From a virus: a stretch of 32,715 nucleotides of DNA. Below are positions 8,901 to 16,150 of the stretch, one piece after another. Made by a program: the position numbers and the translations under genes. The stretch's first letter is position 1, and each line of letters begins with the position of its first letter. Where the stretch lies: IMG/VR virus record IMGVR_UViG_3300048837_000013, positions 1-32,715 of that record. One strand, 5' to 3'. The notes below the pieces were generated by a model. That model saw only the letters and a program-made list of their open reading frames with translations, ran no database searches and was not told where the DNA came from.

Positions 8901-11025
8901 GGAGGGCTTGGAAGGCGGCGTTTCGCATCCGCCCGATGGCCGTGGTGACGCTTTCAAGGGCTTCGGCCAATCCGGGACCGAAACGCTTATCCAATTCTTC
9001 GGCAAAAGGAATGAGGGCGTCGGAGGTAACTTCCCCCTGCTCCATCATCTTAATCAATTCTGCGGTCGTAACTCCGAGACCGTCAGCCATGATTTGGAGA
9101 GCGCCCGGAAGACGGTCGCCCAATTGCTGCCGCAATTCTTCCATTTGGACCGCGCCTTTCGACACGATCTGAGTCAGGGCCGTAAATACGCCCTTCAATT
9201 CCTCATTGGAAGCGCGGTTTACACGAGCCGCTTCAGCAACCGAAGTGAAAATCTTTCGGGTCTTTTCGCCCTCCAAATTGGTGCCCTGAGTGGCAATCGC
9301 AAACTTGGAGTATTCGGTGGCGAGATAACCGAATTCAATTCCGAGACGTTCTGCGGTGCGGCGAACAAAGTCCAATTCCGCAGCCGATTTCTGGGTATCG
9401 CCCCCGACCGCGACGTTCAGCCGGGACTGCGCCCCTTCGAGCTGCTGATAAGCGCCCACCGTGCGCTTCAGCACGTCCACCACGGCGAAGACGCCGCCAT
9501 AGGCCGCGACGAGCGACAGGACCTCCCCACGGAGGCGCTGGGTCAGCGACAGGGCCGTGCGCTTCTCGCCCGCCAGTGCAGCCCACAGGCGGCGCAGGCG
9601 TTCGAGCAGGGTCACTTCTTCCCGGAGCGGCTGGGTCTGGTTCGGGATGCGCGCCCCGGCCACCTTGGCGAAGCCCGCGTAGACCCCGTTCAGCTCTGTC
9701 TTGGCCCGAGCCGATTCCGTGGCGATCCCGCGCAGCGCCGCTTCGGACTGCTGGTGGACCGCCGCGAATTTCGCCTGCGTGGCGACCAGCTTGTCCGCGC
9801 TCTGGCCGGACTGGTTGTAGGCTTGCCGGAGCAGGCCAAGGGTGTTGGTCTGCTCGATCAGCTCTTGCTTGGCCTCGCGGGCCTGTTCCTTCACCCGCTC
9901 GAAGTCATAGGCCATCTGCAACGTGGGGACGCCCGCGCGACCGATCTCGGCAGCCATGCGGTTCGCGGTATCGGTGAGCTGGGCGAAGACCTCGCGGGCC
10001 TCCCGCACCGTCCTGACCTGATTCCCGATGTCCAGCCGGAGACCTTGGAACCCCTGCTTGGAGAATTGCGCGAATTGCCCCTGCGCCTGCGCCAGCTCGG
10101 AGCTGACGTCGGCCAGAGACGCCTTCGTGCGATCCAGCTCGACGGTCTCGCGGGCGAGCCGGGCCGTCGTCTTCTCGACCTCACCGGCCAGCGCGTTCTG
10201 CTCGCGCGACGTGTCCTTGGCCTTGGTCTTCCATGCGTCGAGGCTGGTCGCCACGCGCTTTACCGAGCGGTCGCTGTTGCGCACCGCGACTTCAGCCTTC
10301 GTGACTGCCGCGCCGTATTTACCGACCGAGACCGTGGCCCGGTCATACCCAGCTTGGGCTGCGCGAAGATCGGTGCGGGCCTGCCGGTTCTGCTCGTTGA
10401 ATTTCGCCAGTTGGCGCTCGGCAGTTTCCAGCGAATTGCCGAGGTTGATGTTCTGCGGCTTTTCCTTGAGCTGGTTCTTCAGCTCGACGATCCGTTGGCG
10501 GTAGCGATTGATCCCGTCAGCGGACTTGGCAATACGCTCGGAAGACTTCTCGATCTCGCTCGCATACCGAGCCTGACGACCCGCAGCTTCGTCGCGCGCA
10601 GCCGTGGCTTTCTTCAGGGCCTCGGTATCGGCCTGTTGGGCTTTCCGGACGGCGTCGTATTTGGCCGTCGTCTTCGCCAGACTGTCGGCTGCCCGAGTTG
10701 CGGCCTTTTCGGCGGCAGCGAATGCCTTCTGGGATTCCTTCAGGGACGCCGACGTCTTTTCGACCGAGGCGGTCAGGAGCGCGGCCTTCTCCGAGGCTTT
10801 CTCGACCTTGCCCGAGAAACGGTCGTCGAACGACCGCATCGCCGTGTCGAGCTTGCTGATCGCCACGCCCAGATCGGTGAAGCTGGACTTCGTGTCGCCC
10901 TGTTGGGAGACGATGCCTTTCTGGGCTGCCTTGAATTCGTTCAGGGCTTGGGTGACGGACTCCAACGCCCGTTCGGCTTCATCGGCCTTGGCCCGGACCC
11001 GGAGATCGACTTCCCTACGCGCCAT
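5989..11025 (-). CDS. Tape measure protein with lytic transglycosylase domain
   Basis: I chose the ATG at 11025 (GAGGG 7 nt upstream; product 'MARREVDLRV...', 1,678 aa) over an upstream start at 11052 because of the Shine-Dalgarno and the family-typical N-terminus. Residues 1-470 are long Lys/Glu/Ala-rich coiled coil. About 545-750 is a tape-measure core domain ('RRTAERLGIEFGYLATEYSKF', 'EELRQQLGDRLPGALQ'). Hydrophobic segments around 760-850 may form membrane-active helices. About 1128-1230 has 'GVESGGNASARNPNSSATG' and 'GQFIESTW', the catalytic-Glu motif of SLT-type lytic transglycosylases, which cut peptidoglycan during DNA entry. A second Gln/Glu/Ala coiled coil follows. Such proteins set tail length; at about 0.15 nm per residue this predicts a tail near 250 nm. 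The gene overlaps the end of the frameshifted chaperone reading frame. Confidence 0.93.
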   Translation of the reverse strand: MARREVDLRVRAKADEAERALESVTQALNEFKAAQKGIVSQQGDTKSSFTDLGVAISKLDTAMRSFDDRFSGKVEKASEKAALLTASVEKTSASLKESQKAFAAAEKAATRAADSLAKTTAKYDAVRKAQQADTEALKKATAARDEAAGRQARYASEIEKSSERIAKSADGINRYRQRIVELKNQLKEKPQNINLGNSLETAERQLAKFNEQNRQARTDLRAAQAGYDRATVSVGKYGAAVTKAEVAVRNSDRSVKRVATSLDAWKTKAKDTSREQNALAGEVEKTTARLARETVELDRTKASLADVSSELAQAQGQFAQFSKQGFQGLRLDIGNQVRTVREAREVFAQLTDTANRMAAEIGRAGVPTLQMAYDFERVKEQAREAKQELIEQTNTLGLLRQAYNQSGQSADKLVATQAKFAAVHQQSEAALRGIATESARAKTELNGVYAGFAKVAGARIPNQTQPLREEVTLLERLRRLWAALAGEKRTALSLTQRLRGEVLSLVAAYGGVFAVVDVLKRTVGAYQQLEGAQSRLNVAVGGDTQKSAAELDFVRRTAERLGIEFGYLATEYSKFAIATQGTNLEGEKTRKIFTSVAEAARVNRASNEELKGVFTALTQIVSKGAVQMEELRQQLGDRLPGALQIMADGLGVTTAELIKMMEQGEVTSDALIPFAEELDKRFGPGLAEALESVTTAIGRMRNAAFQALLTFGRGGFLDSFEELANTITATLESADFQTFLGNLSVVFAALTKVVTAAIANFRLLFVAVTALVSVRILPWVLALAGGFQKAIASGVAAFTLSIEAAGKASAVAGGRMAGATAGVLAFSTALKSLLATTGIGLVFVAATSALAYWASEADAATEALETHEKILDQVKNAYDAVGGSVEDWRAKLDDLTVTEARRNLLDLSDSLQDAKDDFEGVASLFRENIFGQIGLGEQPVVRKFLEDAKALYDSFADGTISSSKFVDELDKLIDANREASPRVVQLGEEILGAAKEMDRMAQAVQTAEDIITALTGSGEEAAAAIRRLNGESEKSAVSTDALGTAMDGLKEAVAALVESAPKAKTETEQIAEFAYQLERHYQEALKAARALPDAIMRAAAEQAILNERAAGLAALWETNQGIIDSGFGGGLVDRIIGVESGGNASARNPNSSATGLGQFIESTWLRMFKQYFPDRAAGMTDAMILALREDAELSRKMVELYLRENAEHLQRAGVAITDANLYLAHFLGPGGASALINSAPGTLANSVLGADQVSANASILDGKTREEVIAWAQQKVGISNEELSVNERLLEIDQERADAIIKGADAAIKRAEEAAQQTDERIADNDFEISQQERIAAGLERQAAIEEAIREAKKENAAITDEELAKIAEQAGRLHDLEQSNKNILTTKEKAKEAEEAVNNLLQIRQALMEQVQIATEAGDTALTTELKAKIAEVNASLESAIANAIAMWEAVGGPEADAAIAKLQTAALEAEHFNLGAQDSYFSWKKVGDLLLGGLGDAVSTFAQTLAETGNVFESIRQAFLKFASDFLIQIGRMIVQQAIFNALKGTGLGNFLGIGVAHRGDVVGRSSGKNARRKVSPSVFFGAQRFHGGGLPGLRPDEVPIIAKKGEEVLSETDPRNILNGGGTGESRQPVVNLRNINTFDPAAALQAALDTPEGEKAIINFMGSRSGKVRGALNS

Positions 11026-11727
11026 CTGTGTCCCTCGCCCTGTCGCGGGCAACAGCTTCGACCGCCAGCCCCTTCAGAGTCTTTGTAAACCCCTTCCCGG
11101 CCTTCGTCGAGACAATTGAACCCGCTGCGAGCTGCAACAGGATCGCCTCGGTCGTGATCCGGGCGTTCTCCCGCTCTTGGATCAGGTTGGTCTCGTCGAT
11201 CACCATCCCGAGCGGATATGCCCACGCTTCAGAGTGTCCGTGGGCCAGAAGCAGACTTACGCTGCGACGGAACCCCCAGAGCCATTCTCCAAGGGAAGCT
11301 GCGCGATCTCCATCGCCCGCGTGACCCCCTGAATGGCCTTGGCCGCGAGCGATGCCATTTTTTCCAGCGTGGAGTCCGACTGGAAGCTGAGACGGAATAT
11401 CGTCTCGATTGCGAGGGCTTGGACGTCTGCCGTGAGCTGCCGGGCGACCCGGCGACCTTCGGGTGTATAGTCATCGCTCGCCATGGCGATCACGGCGGCG
11501 ACCAGATCGGGGAACTGGTAGGCGACCTGCTGGAACATGGCCCGGACGTCTTCCGACATCAGGTCCTTGTCGTCCTCTTGCAGCTTGCGCCACAGGATCG
11601 CGGCCACGGGCGCGTAGGCTTGCACCAGCGTCATCAGGTCGGACAGGTTGATCCCTCGAACGTCGAAGGTGACGTCTTCCCGGACTGTGATGGTCTCCCG
11701 CAAGATCGGGATTTGGCTCAGTTTCAT
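11015..11727 (-). CDS. Tail assembly chaperone fusion gpG-T made by -1 frameshift
   Basis: Upstream of the gpG stop (11257-11259), the -1 frame is open through and beyond it to a TAG at 11015. If ribosomes slip at the GGGGGT run around 11272-11277, the product is about 152 gpG residues plus 85 new ones, near 237 aa. The extension reads 'LLLAHGHSEAWAYPLGMVIDE' followed by a helical 'ERENARITTEAILLQLAAGS', which looks like genuine protein and resembles T-domains of other phages. A separate ATG inside it (11206) lacks a visible Shine-Dalgarno. In lambda the equivalent gpGT recruits tube protein to the tape measure. The frame structure is seen directly; the frameshift is inference from the family rule. 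Confidence 0.7.
11257..11727 (-). CDS. Tail assembly chaperone, gpG-like
   Basis: The start at ATG 11727 ('MKLSQIPILRETITV', 156 aa) has GAGGA five bases upstream. An in-frame ATG 15 nt further upstream lacks such a site. The protein is mostly helical after a short beta-rich N-terminus. Place between the tail tube and tape measure genes, size, and the frameshift extension described separately all match gpG-type tail chaperones, which coat the tape measure protein during tail assembly and are absent from the finished virion. The C-terminal '...LENGSGGSVAA' is a short disordered tail whose coding bases contain the proposed slip site. No sequence motif of its own identifies the family, so context carries the call. 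Confidence 0.75.
   Translation of the reverse strand: MKLSQIPILRETITVREDVTFDVRGINLSDLMTLVQAYAPVAAILWRKLQEDDKDLMSEDVRAMFQQVAYQFPDLVAAVIAMASDDYTPEGRRVARQLTADVQALAIETIFRLSFQSDSTLEKMASLAAKAIQGVTRAMEIAQLPLENGSGGSVAA
11270..11280 (-). promoter_or_regulatory. Candidate -1 ribosomal slippage site
   Basis: On the coding strand the zero-frame codons are TCT GGG GGT TCC, four codons before the end of gpG. A run of five G followed by TT lets Gly-tRNAs on GGG GGT re-pair one base back (TGG GGG). The first of these is imperfect, so this is not a textbook XXXYYYZ heptamer. It is the best homopolymeric stretch in the overlap between the two frames. Confidence 0.45.
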
Positions 11728-11751
11728 GGGGTCCTCATGCACGGGGGCTTT

Positions 11752-11785
11752 AGAGAAAATGGCGGCGACCCGAGAGCCGCCGCCA
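11752..11785 (-). terminator. Intrinsic terminator-like hairpin after the tail tube gene
   Basis: On the minus strand an 8-bp GC-rich stem, TGGCGGCG/CGCCGCCA (extendable by two more pairs, one a G-U), encloses a short loop and is followed at once by TTTTCTCT. It lies between the tail tube stop (11815) and the chaperone start (11727). Partial termination here would lower chaperone and tape measure transcripts relative to the abundant tube protein. The stem and U-tract are seen; the function is inferred. Confidence 0.6.
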
Positions 11786-11814
11786 CCAGTAACCGACAGG
11801 GAGGAGGGGGCCGG

Positions 11815-12597
11815 TTAGCTGTAGGCGGGCTTGCCGTCGCGGTAGATCGCCTCGCCCACGTCCGGCTTCAGGATCGAGATCGACAGCGGGATTTGCTGCC
11901 AGTCGTCGCCCTTCAGCGCGTAGTCGCCGTTGGGCGACAGCTTGACGTAGGGCATCTTGATAACCGTGTCGGCACCCTTCGGGTTCTTCGACCGGAAGAT
12001 CAGCGCGCCCTCGACCGGCTGCGAACCGGAGATCACGCGGCTGCGCGTCGAAGCGGCCACCGCGTAGGTCACGTCGATGTCCTCGCCATCCACGGCCACC
12101 GCCGATCCTTCGAGGAACGTGATGATGCCCGAGTCGTAGTCCATCTCGTAGTCGGTCCCGGCCACCAGCGCGACCGCGCCGGGGTTGGTCTCGACCGTGA
12201 AGCCCGTCGGGCTGACGCCCATGTAGCCTGCCGGGTTCGACGGCGACACGCCCAGCGGGTAGCTGTGCCCAGCGAGGATGCTGGTCAGGGTCTCGGCGGC
12301 CGAGGCGACGGCGGCTTGGGTCAGGGTCGAGGCATCACCGAAGAAGAACAGCGCCACGTTCTCGGGGTCGATGTTGTCGGTGATAAGCGAGCCGGAACGG
12401 GTCACTTCCAGCGGCACCGAGTCATCCAGCTCGCGGATGCCCTCGTCGGAGCTGAAGTGTTCCAGCTCGTCCGACTCGATGGTCATGTTGAATTCCGGCG
12501 TGTTGCCGAGATAGCGGTAGCCCTCGGGGGTCTGCGTCCCGGCCAAGAAGCGCGAGAAGTGGACCTCGCCGCGCCCAAGCGTGTAGTTGTTCGCCAT
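11815..12597 (-). CDS. Major tail tube protein, gpV-like
   Basis: The ATG at 12597 has GAGGAAA upstream. The 260-residue product begins 'MANNYTLGRGEVHFSRF' and continues with an acidic segment, 'ESDELEHFSSDEGIRELDDSVPLEVTRSGSL', typical of tail tube subunits (the 'GNxxEFxxxxE-x-x-EHxSS' pattern). A central 'GTDYEMDYDSGIITFL' motif is common in phage tube proteins. It should polymerise into the rings of the non-contractile tail around the tape measure. The gene follows the terminator-like (gpU) gene with a 34-nt gap and is followed by a terminator hairpin. Codon use is uniformly GC-rich, as expected for a highly expressed structural gene. Confidence 0.85.
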   Translation of the reverse strand: MANNYTLGRGEVHFSRFLAGTQTPEGYRYLGNTPEFNMTIESDELEHFSSDEGIRELDDSVPLEVTRSGSLITDNIDPENVALFFFGDASTLTQAAVASAAETLTSILAGHSYPLGVSPSNPAGYMGVSPTGFTVETNPGAVALVAGTDYEMDYDSGIITFLEGSAVAVDGEDIDVTYAVAASTRSRVISGSQPVEGALIFRSKNPKGADTVIKMPYVKLSPNGDYALKGDDWQQIPLSISILKPDVGEAIYRDGKPAYS

Positions 12598-12631
12598 GTT
12601 GATTTCCTCGTCTTCGGTTGCGGTAAAGGGG

Positions 12632-13168
12632 TCAGCCCTCGGCGTCGTAAGGATCGTCCAAATCTTCAGCCAAGTCCAGCACCATGTTCAGCCAGAAATA
12701 CGCCTTGGCTGAAATCTCGTCGGGCGGTCGAACGACGCCCGATCCGATGTAGATACCCGTCACATAGCGGCCCAGCCCGAAGATGCCGTTCGTGTCTGCA
12801 CCCCGGTAGTTGGCCTTGGCTCGTTCTCGGGAAAGCCTGCGCTTGACGTCGGCCATCAGGACGTGCGCCGGGTCTGTCGGGTTCGTGCGGTCGTCCACCG
12901 CGAACCCCTGAATCATCAGCTCCCACTGGCCGGAGCTGGCGGTCGAATCCTTGGGGGCCGGAAGCTGATCGACGGGGATCGGGACGTCGAGCAGGGACAA
13001 CATGGGGACCGGATCGGAGTCTCCGAAGATCAGCCGCCCCCGGAAGACCTTGTTGTCGTCACCCGTGCCGGACATATCCGTGGCGTAGCCATTTCCGGGC
13101 GTGATCTCCCGCAGGGCATCACAGATGTTGTATTGGATTTGGAGCCGGAGGGGATACGCGAAGGGCAT
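12632..13168 (-). CDS. Tail terminator-like protein (gpU position)
   Basis: The ATG at 13168 follows the previous stop by one base (TGACATG). The 178-residue product starts with a helix ('YPLRLQIQYNICDALREI') and has strands such as 'PVPMLSLLDVPIPVD' and 'GQWELMIQGFAVDD'. The 'W-x-L-M-I-Q-G-x-x-x-D-D-R-x-NPTDPAH' segment resembles what I know of small tail terminator and tail completion proteins that cap the tube at the head-proximal end. The acidic C-terminus ('DLAEDLDDPYDAEG') is notable. The assignment rests on that pattern and on its place between a gpZ-like gene and the tube gene, matching lambda Z-U-V order. Confidence 0.6.
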   Translation of the reverse strand: MPFAYPLRLQIQYNICDALREITPGNGYATDMSGTGDDNKVFRGRLIFGDSDPVPMLSLLDVPIPVDQLPAPKDSTASSGQWELMIQGFAVDDRTNPTDPAHVLMADVKRRLSRERAKANYRGADTNGIFGLGRYVTGIYIGSGVVRPPDEISAKAYFWLNMVLDLAEDLDDPYDAEG

Positions 13169-13169
13169 G

Positions 13170-13784
13170 TCACAGGTCCATCAGCCGGAGGAATTCGTTT
13201 TCGAGATCGCGGGCGAGACGATCCGATTGCTGCTCGGCCACACCCGTCCCGTCCCTGCTTGCAAATACCTGATCGACCGAGGGTCCGTAAAGCAGATAAA
13301 GACCCGAGCTGATCTGGCGAACGAACCGCTTGTTAGCGAGCCGTTCTCCGGGCCGGAGCCGGATCGCCAGACCAAGGTTGAATTTCGTGTCGATGTCGGC
13401 GCTGCCTGACCGGAGCTTCATCAGGAAGGCCCGGCGAAGGGTCTGGGTCTTGTTCCCGACCCGAACCGTCACGCCGCCGCGCTGGGAGGGCCGCAGGTTG
13501 CCTTGGGCGAACCGGGCCAGTGAAGACGGGTTGCTCGACGCCCGGATGATTCCTTCGAGGTCGCCCCGGTTGGCCTGCTTGGCGACGTAGAGCTTCTTCT
13601 TGGCCGGGTTCAGGTAGCCCGGAGGGAAGTTGACTTCGCGCTCGATCTGCATGGCGATCATTGACCGCCCGTCGCGCGTGATCTTGTTGATGGCCTGCGC
13701 AGCCTTCAGCCTGATCTCCCCGGCCATCTTCTCGATGTCCGCGAAAGACTCCAGACCTTCGACGACTAGCGCAAACTCGGCCAT
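13170..13784 (-). CDS. Minor tail / tail completion protein, gpZ-like
   Basis: The ATG at 13784 overlaps the previous stop (TGATG). The 204-residue product opens with 'ALVVEGLESFADIEKMAGEIRLKAAQAINKITRDGR', a helical N-terminus typical of minor tail protein Z family members. It is followed by a basic middle ('FPPGYLNPAKKKLYVAKQANRGDLEGIIRA') and a C-terminal 'SGLYLLYGPSVDQVF' segment, where 'LYGPSV-x-QVF' is characteristic of gpZ-like proteins. Lambda gpZ is needed to join heads and tails properly. The overall charge is basic, which fits a protein near the DNA channel. A functional role beyond this is inferred. Confidence 0.72.
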   Translation of the reverse strand: MAEFALVVEGLESFADIEKMAGEIRLKAAQAINKITRDGRSMIAMQIEREVNFPPGYLNPAKKKLYVAKQANRGDLEGIIRASSNPSSLARFAQGNLRPSQRGGVTVRVGNKTQTLRRAFLMKLRSGSADIDTKFNLGLAIRLRPGERLANKRFVRQISSGLYLLYGPSVDQVFASRDGTGVAEQQSDRLARDLENEFLRLMDL

Positions 13785-14173
13785 CAGGGGATGTCTTCAG
13801 GAAGGGTCTTCCCCGAAAGCTCTGCGGCGGTCATCCGGGAGGCTTCAGCCGATACCGTGATGCCGTCTGGGGGAAGCGTGTTGTCGATCACATAACCCCG
13901 GTCGGCCCCCATGACGAGGAAGTCATTCCGGGATAGCGCCACGCCGATCTCGTCCAGCTCTTGGCGGTCGAGGATCAGCCTGATCCGAACCTCCTGCACT
14001 TCAGCATAGGACAGGTTCGTTCCCGCGAGATCGCCGGTCTTGACCGGGTTCTCCACGACGCGGATATGGCAAAGACCGGCGAGAGACCCGTCGGCCTTGT
14101 AGTAGCTCGCCTGCCGCCGCATGGCTTCATGCAACGACCGGCGAGCCGCATTCTGGACGTCAGCGATGCTCAC
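13784..14173 (-). CDS. Putative head-tail connector protein (129 aa)
   Basis: It starts at GTG 14173, overlapping the upstream stop (GTGA). The product begins with a helix ('SIADVQNAARRSLHEAMRRQASYY') and then has beta strands with 'EVQEVRIRLILDRQELDEIGVALSRNDFLVMGADRGYVIDNTLPPDGITVSAEASRM'. The latter resembles small beta-sandwich head-tail joining proteins ('D-x-x-x-x-x-G-x-x-Y-x-I-D-x-x-x-P-x-D-G'). It occupies the lambda FII position, between the FI-like gene and gpZ. I infer that it forms the ring between portal/gpW and the tail terminator. Similarity is structural in feel and not conclusive. Confidence 0.55.
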   Translation of the reverse strand: MSIADVQNAARRSLHEAMRRQASYYKADGSLAGLCHIRVVENPVKTGDLAGTNLSYAEVQEVRIRLILDRQELDEIGVALSRNDFLVMGADRGYVIDNTLPPDGITVSAEASRMTAAELSGKTLPEDIP

Positions 14174-14502
14174 ACCAGCTCCGAGCCGTCGCCGCCCTCG
14201 CCGCCACCGGCACCGGCATCGGCCTCGGTGGCTTTCGGCTTGGCCGCAGCCTTGGGCTTGGTGGCCTTCTTCTCGGTCGAGCCGACCTCGACCACGGCGT
14301 CGTCCTTGGGATCGTCGGCCAAGACGGCAGCGCCGCTGGCAAGCAGCTCGGCTTCCTGCGCCTCGTTCTGCGCCTTGAAGCGAGTCTTCGGCGGGATCGC
14401 CTTGACCTCGGGCCGGACGGGCGCGATGCCCTTGGCCTTGTCGCCGGGCTTGCCGGGCGTGATCGTCATGTGGATTTCGTGAACGGCACGGAGCGTTTTC
14501 AT
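14170..14502 (-). CDS. Small Lys/Ala-linker protein in the lambda FI position (110 aa)
   Basis: The ATG at 14502 has GAGAGGA upstream (…GAGAGGACTCC-ATG). The first 45 residues look folded ('MKTLRAVHEIHMTI', 'VKAIPPKTRF'), with 'IPPKTRFKA' resembling short phage proteins that follow capsid genes. The rest is a Lys/Ala/Pro linker ('KKATKPKAAAKPKATEA') ending in a Gly-rich tail, 'GGDGSELV'. In lambda this position holds gpFI, a packaging accessory protein with a disordered half, but I see no specific sequence match. The last four residues nearly equal those of the primase-helicase ('GSELI'); see findings. Confidence 0.6.
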   Translation of the reverse strand: MKTLRAVHEIHMTITPGKPGDKAKGIAPVRPEVKAIPPKTRFKAQNEAQEAELLASGAAVLADDPKDDAVVEVGSTEKKATKPKAAAKPKATEADAGAGGGEGGDGSELV

Positions 14503-14523
14503 GGAGTCCTCTCAGGTGGAAAT

Positions 14524-14546
14524 GGGGGCGGGACGGTCCCGCCCCC
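14524..14546 (-). terminator. Strong GC hairpin just after the major capsid gene
   Basis: A perfect 11-base inverted repeat, GGGGGCGGGAC/GTCCCGCCCCC, with a single central base starts 11 nt after the capsid stop codon. In RNA about nine pairs would form around a 5-nt loop. It is followed by ATTTCC, not a real U-tract, so it may stabilise the capsid mRNA 3' end or attenuate transcription and need not terminate fully. Confidence 0.5.
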
Positions 14547-14557
14547 TGACTTCAGGA

Positions 14558-15613
14558 TCAGGCCACCACGCGGGCGCGCAGGGTGGCGTTCGTGTTGGTC
14601 GGGACCATCAGCGGTGCCGACTGCGACATCACGAACGTGACCGACGGGTCCTTCTCGTTCCAGACCTTGGGGTAGATTTCCAGCGGAACGAAGTTGGCCT
14701 CGACGTCTTGGATCGCGCCGAAGCAGCGGACGCCTTGGATCGACGGCCCGGTCAGCACGACGTCCTTGGGCGACATGAAGGGCACGACGCTGCCGTCGGT
14801 GTCCTCGTAGTAGTCGCTGTAGACGTAGACCTCGGTCGTGCCGTTGATCTTGCCGACGTATTCGACTTCCAGCCCTTCCTTCACCCCGAGGTTCAGGGTC
14901 AGGCCGTTGTTCGACGGACGCAGGTCCAGACCGAGCAGCTCGCGGATTTCCGTGTCCGCAGCCATCTTCTCCCACGCCTCGGCACCGACGGTCAGGCGGT
15001 TCGAGACGCCGCCGAAGCGGGCCGTCCGGGTGCGCTGCTTCCACGTCTCGATGTTGCCGAGGATGGAAACACCGGCATCGCCCCAGCGGTTGCCGACGCC
15101 CAGCGTGACCGTGTGCAGGGCTTCGCGCTCGAAGTCCACGACGGTCAGCGGGTAGTCGTCCGACTCCAGCGTCACCGAGCCGTTCTGGACAGCCTGCGAG
15201 GCCATCCATTCCCAGCGGCGCTCGATGGCCTTGCGGTGGAACGCGAGGATGTCGGCCACGATGGCGTTGTAACGCTGCGCGGGGGACATCGGGGTCGCGC
15301 CGGTCGCCAGCTCACCGAAGCCTGCCACGCGCTTGATGACACGCGAGGCCGACACGGGGTCCTTCGGCTTGACGTAGGCGGGCTTCACGCGCATCGCCTT
15401 TTCGGCGGATGCGTAGATCGGCTTGCCTTGCGCCGTCGGAACGACCAGCGGCGCGATCTGGCGCGAGTCGCTGATCTGGCTGAAATCGACGTATTCGGTG
15501 TCGAAGTTGATCTGGTTCGGGAAGAATTGGAGCCAGTAATTCTGCACCGGCTCGACCTCGCGCATGACGGCGAGGAGAGTCGCGGTGTCGTAGCGGGTGA
15601 CTGCGATGGACAT
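14558..15613 (-). CDS. Major capsid protein, lambda gpE family
   Basis: The ATG at 15613 has AAGGA upstream. The 351-residue product begins 'MSIAVTRYDTATLLAVMREVEPVQNYWLQFFPN', the typical start of gpE-type capsid proteins (T-x-T-L-L-x-V-x-x-x). It then has 'FDTEYVDFSQISDSRQIAPLVVPTAQGK' and, later, 'GATPMSPAQRYNAIVADIL', all family hallmarks. It has the HK97 fold by family and forms the icosahedral shell, here with a gpD-like decoration protein encoded just upstream. The length is close to lambda gpE (341 aa). The gene follows the decoration gene by 39 nt and is followed by a strong hairpin. Codon usage is GC-rich throughout, consistent with high expression. Confidence 0.93.
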   Translation of the reverse strand: MSIAVTRYDTATLLAVMREVEPVQNYWLQFFPNQINFDTEYVDFSQISDSRQIAPLVVPTAQGKPIYASAEKAMRVKPAYVKPKDPVSASRVIKRVAGFGELATGATPMSPAQRYNAIVADILAFHRKAIERRWEWMASQAVQNGSVTLESDDYPLTVVDFEREALHTVTLGVGNRWGDAGVSILGNIETWKQRTRTARFGGVSNRLTVGAEAWEKMAADTEIRELLGLDLRPSNNGLTLNLGVKEGLEVEYVGKINGTTEVYVYSDYYEDTDGSVVPFMSPKDVVLTGPSIQGVRCFGAIQDVEANFVPLEIYPKVWNEKDPSVTFVMSQSAPLMVPTNTNATLRARVVA

Positions 15614-15652
15614 CTCGGTTTCCTTGTGCTGATGGTTTCGGTGCAGCCACCC

Positions 15653-16090
15653 TTACGGGTAGATCGCCCCGCTGTTGAAGTCCTTCTTGCCGATGAAGAT
15701 CGTGGGCGAGACGGACCCCTCGAACGCGGCCTTCTTCTTGGCCTCGGTGTCGTAGGAAGCATCCCACACCAGCGCGTCCATGTCCCAATGGCCCGTCCGG
15801 TAGACCGGCACGGTCATCGAGTCGCCGTCCGCGATGGAGATCGGCTCCGCGAGGATGTAGTTGGCGCAGCCCGCATCGCGGGTCGCGTTGTAGTCGGCCA
15901 GCGCGGTCCCGGCGAGGTTCAGGACCGAGTAGATGGCGAGGTCGATGTCAGCGCCCGAGGCCGTGATGGTGATGTTCGTCGTGGTGACGGGTGCATCCCC
16001 GAAGCGCGGCTCGTTGGCGTTGCCGAAGGTCTCGGAGGCGAACGAAGCAACACCCGGTTCGCCGTTCGGGATGGTGGTGTCAACAGCCAT
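15653..16090 (-). CDS. Head decoration protein, gpD-like
   Basis: The ATG at 16090 follows a TAGGAGA Shine-Dalgarno. The 145-residue product includes 'PVTTTNITITASGADIDLAIYSVLNLAGTALADYNA' and ends 'AAFEGSVSPTIFIGKKDFNSGAIYP'. Order (protease/scaffold, D, E) and size match lambda gpD (110 aa) with an N-terminal extension. Such proteins trimerise on the expanded capsid and cement it against internal DNA pressure. The middle segment 'AEPISIADGDSMTVPVYRTGHWDMDAL' resembles the beta-tulip core of decoration proteins. The gene sits 60 nt after the protease stop. Confidence 0.78.
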   Translation of the reverse strand: MAVDTTIPNGEPGVASFASETFGNANEPRFGDAPVTTTNITITASGADIDLAIYSVLNLAGTALADYNATRDAGCANYILAEPISIADGDSMTVPVYRTGHWDMDALVWDASYDTEAKKKAAFEGSVSPTIFIGKKDFNSGAIYP

Positions 16091-16150
16091 GGGAGTCTCC
16101 TATAGGCCGAGTTTCAGTTGGCCGGGCGAACCGGCAGTCGGACGGCCCGA

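Noticed and set aside
7396-11088. Very long plus-strand reading frame (1,230 codons) opposite the tape measure gene
   Set aside because: It is the antisense of a strongly supported tape measure gene and arises from its GC-rich codon pattern. The product is low-complexity, rich in Arg, Leu and Gly, with no domain and no ribosome binding site noted.
11218-12846. Plus-strand frame of 542 codons opposite the tail tube and chaperone genes
   Set aside because: It spans several well-supported minus-strand genes and a terminator hairpin, and its product is Arg/His/Val-rich without domains.
16091-16150. Terminator between protease and decoration genes
   Set aside because: Short GC inverted repeats exist, but there is no U-tract, and the stems are only about five pairs.
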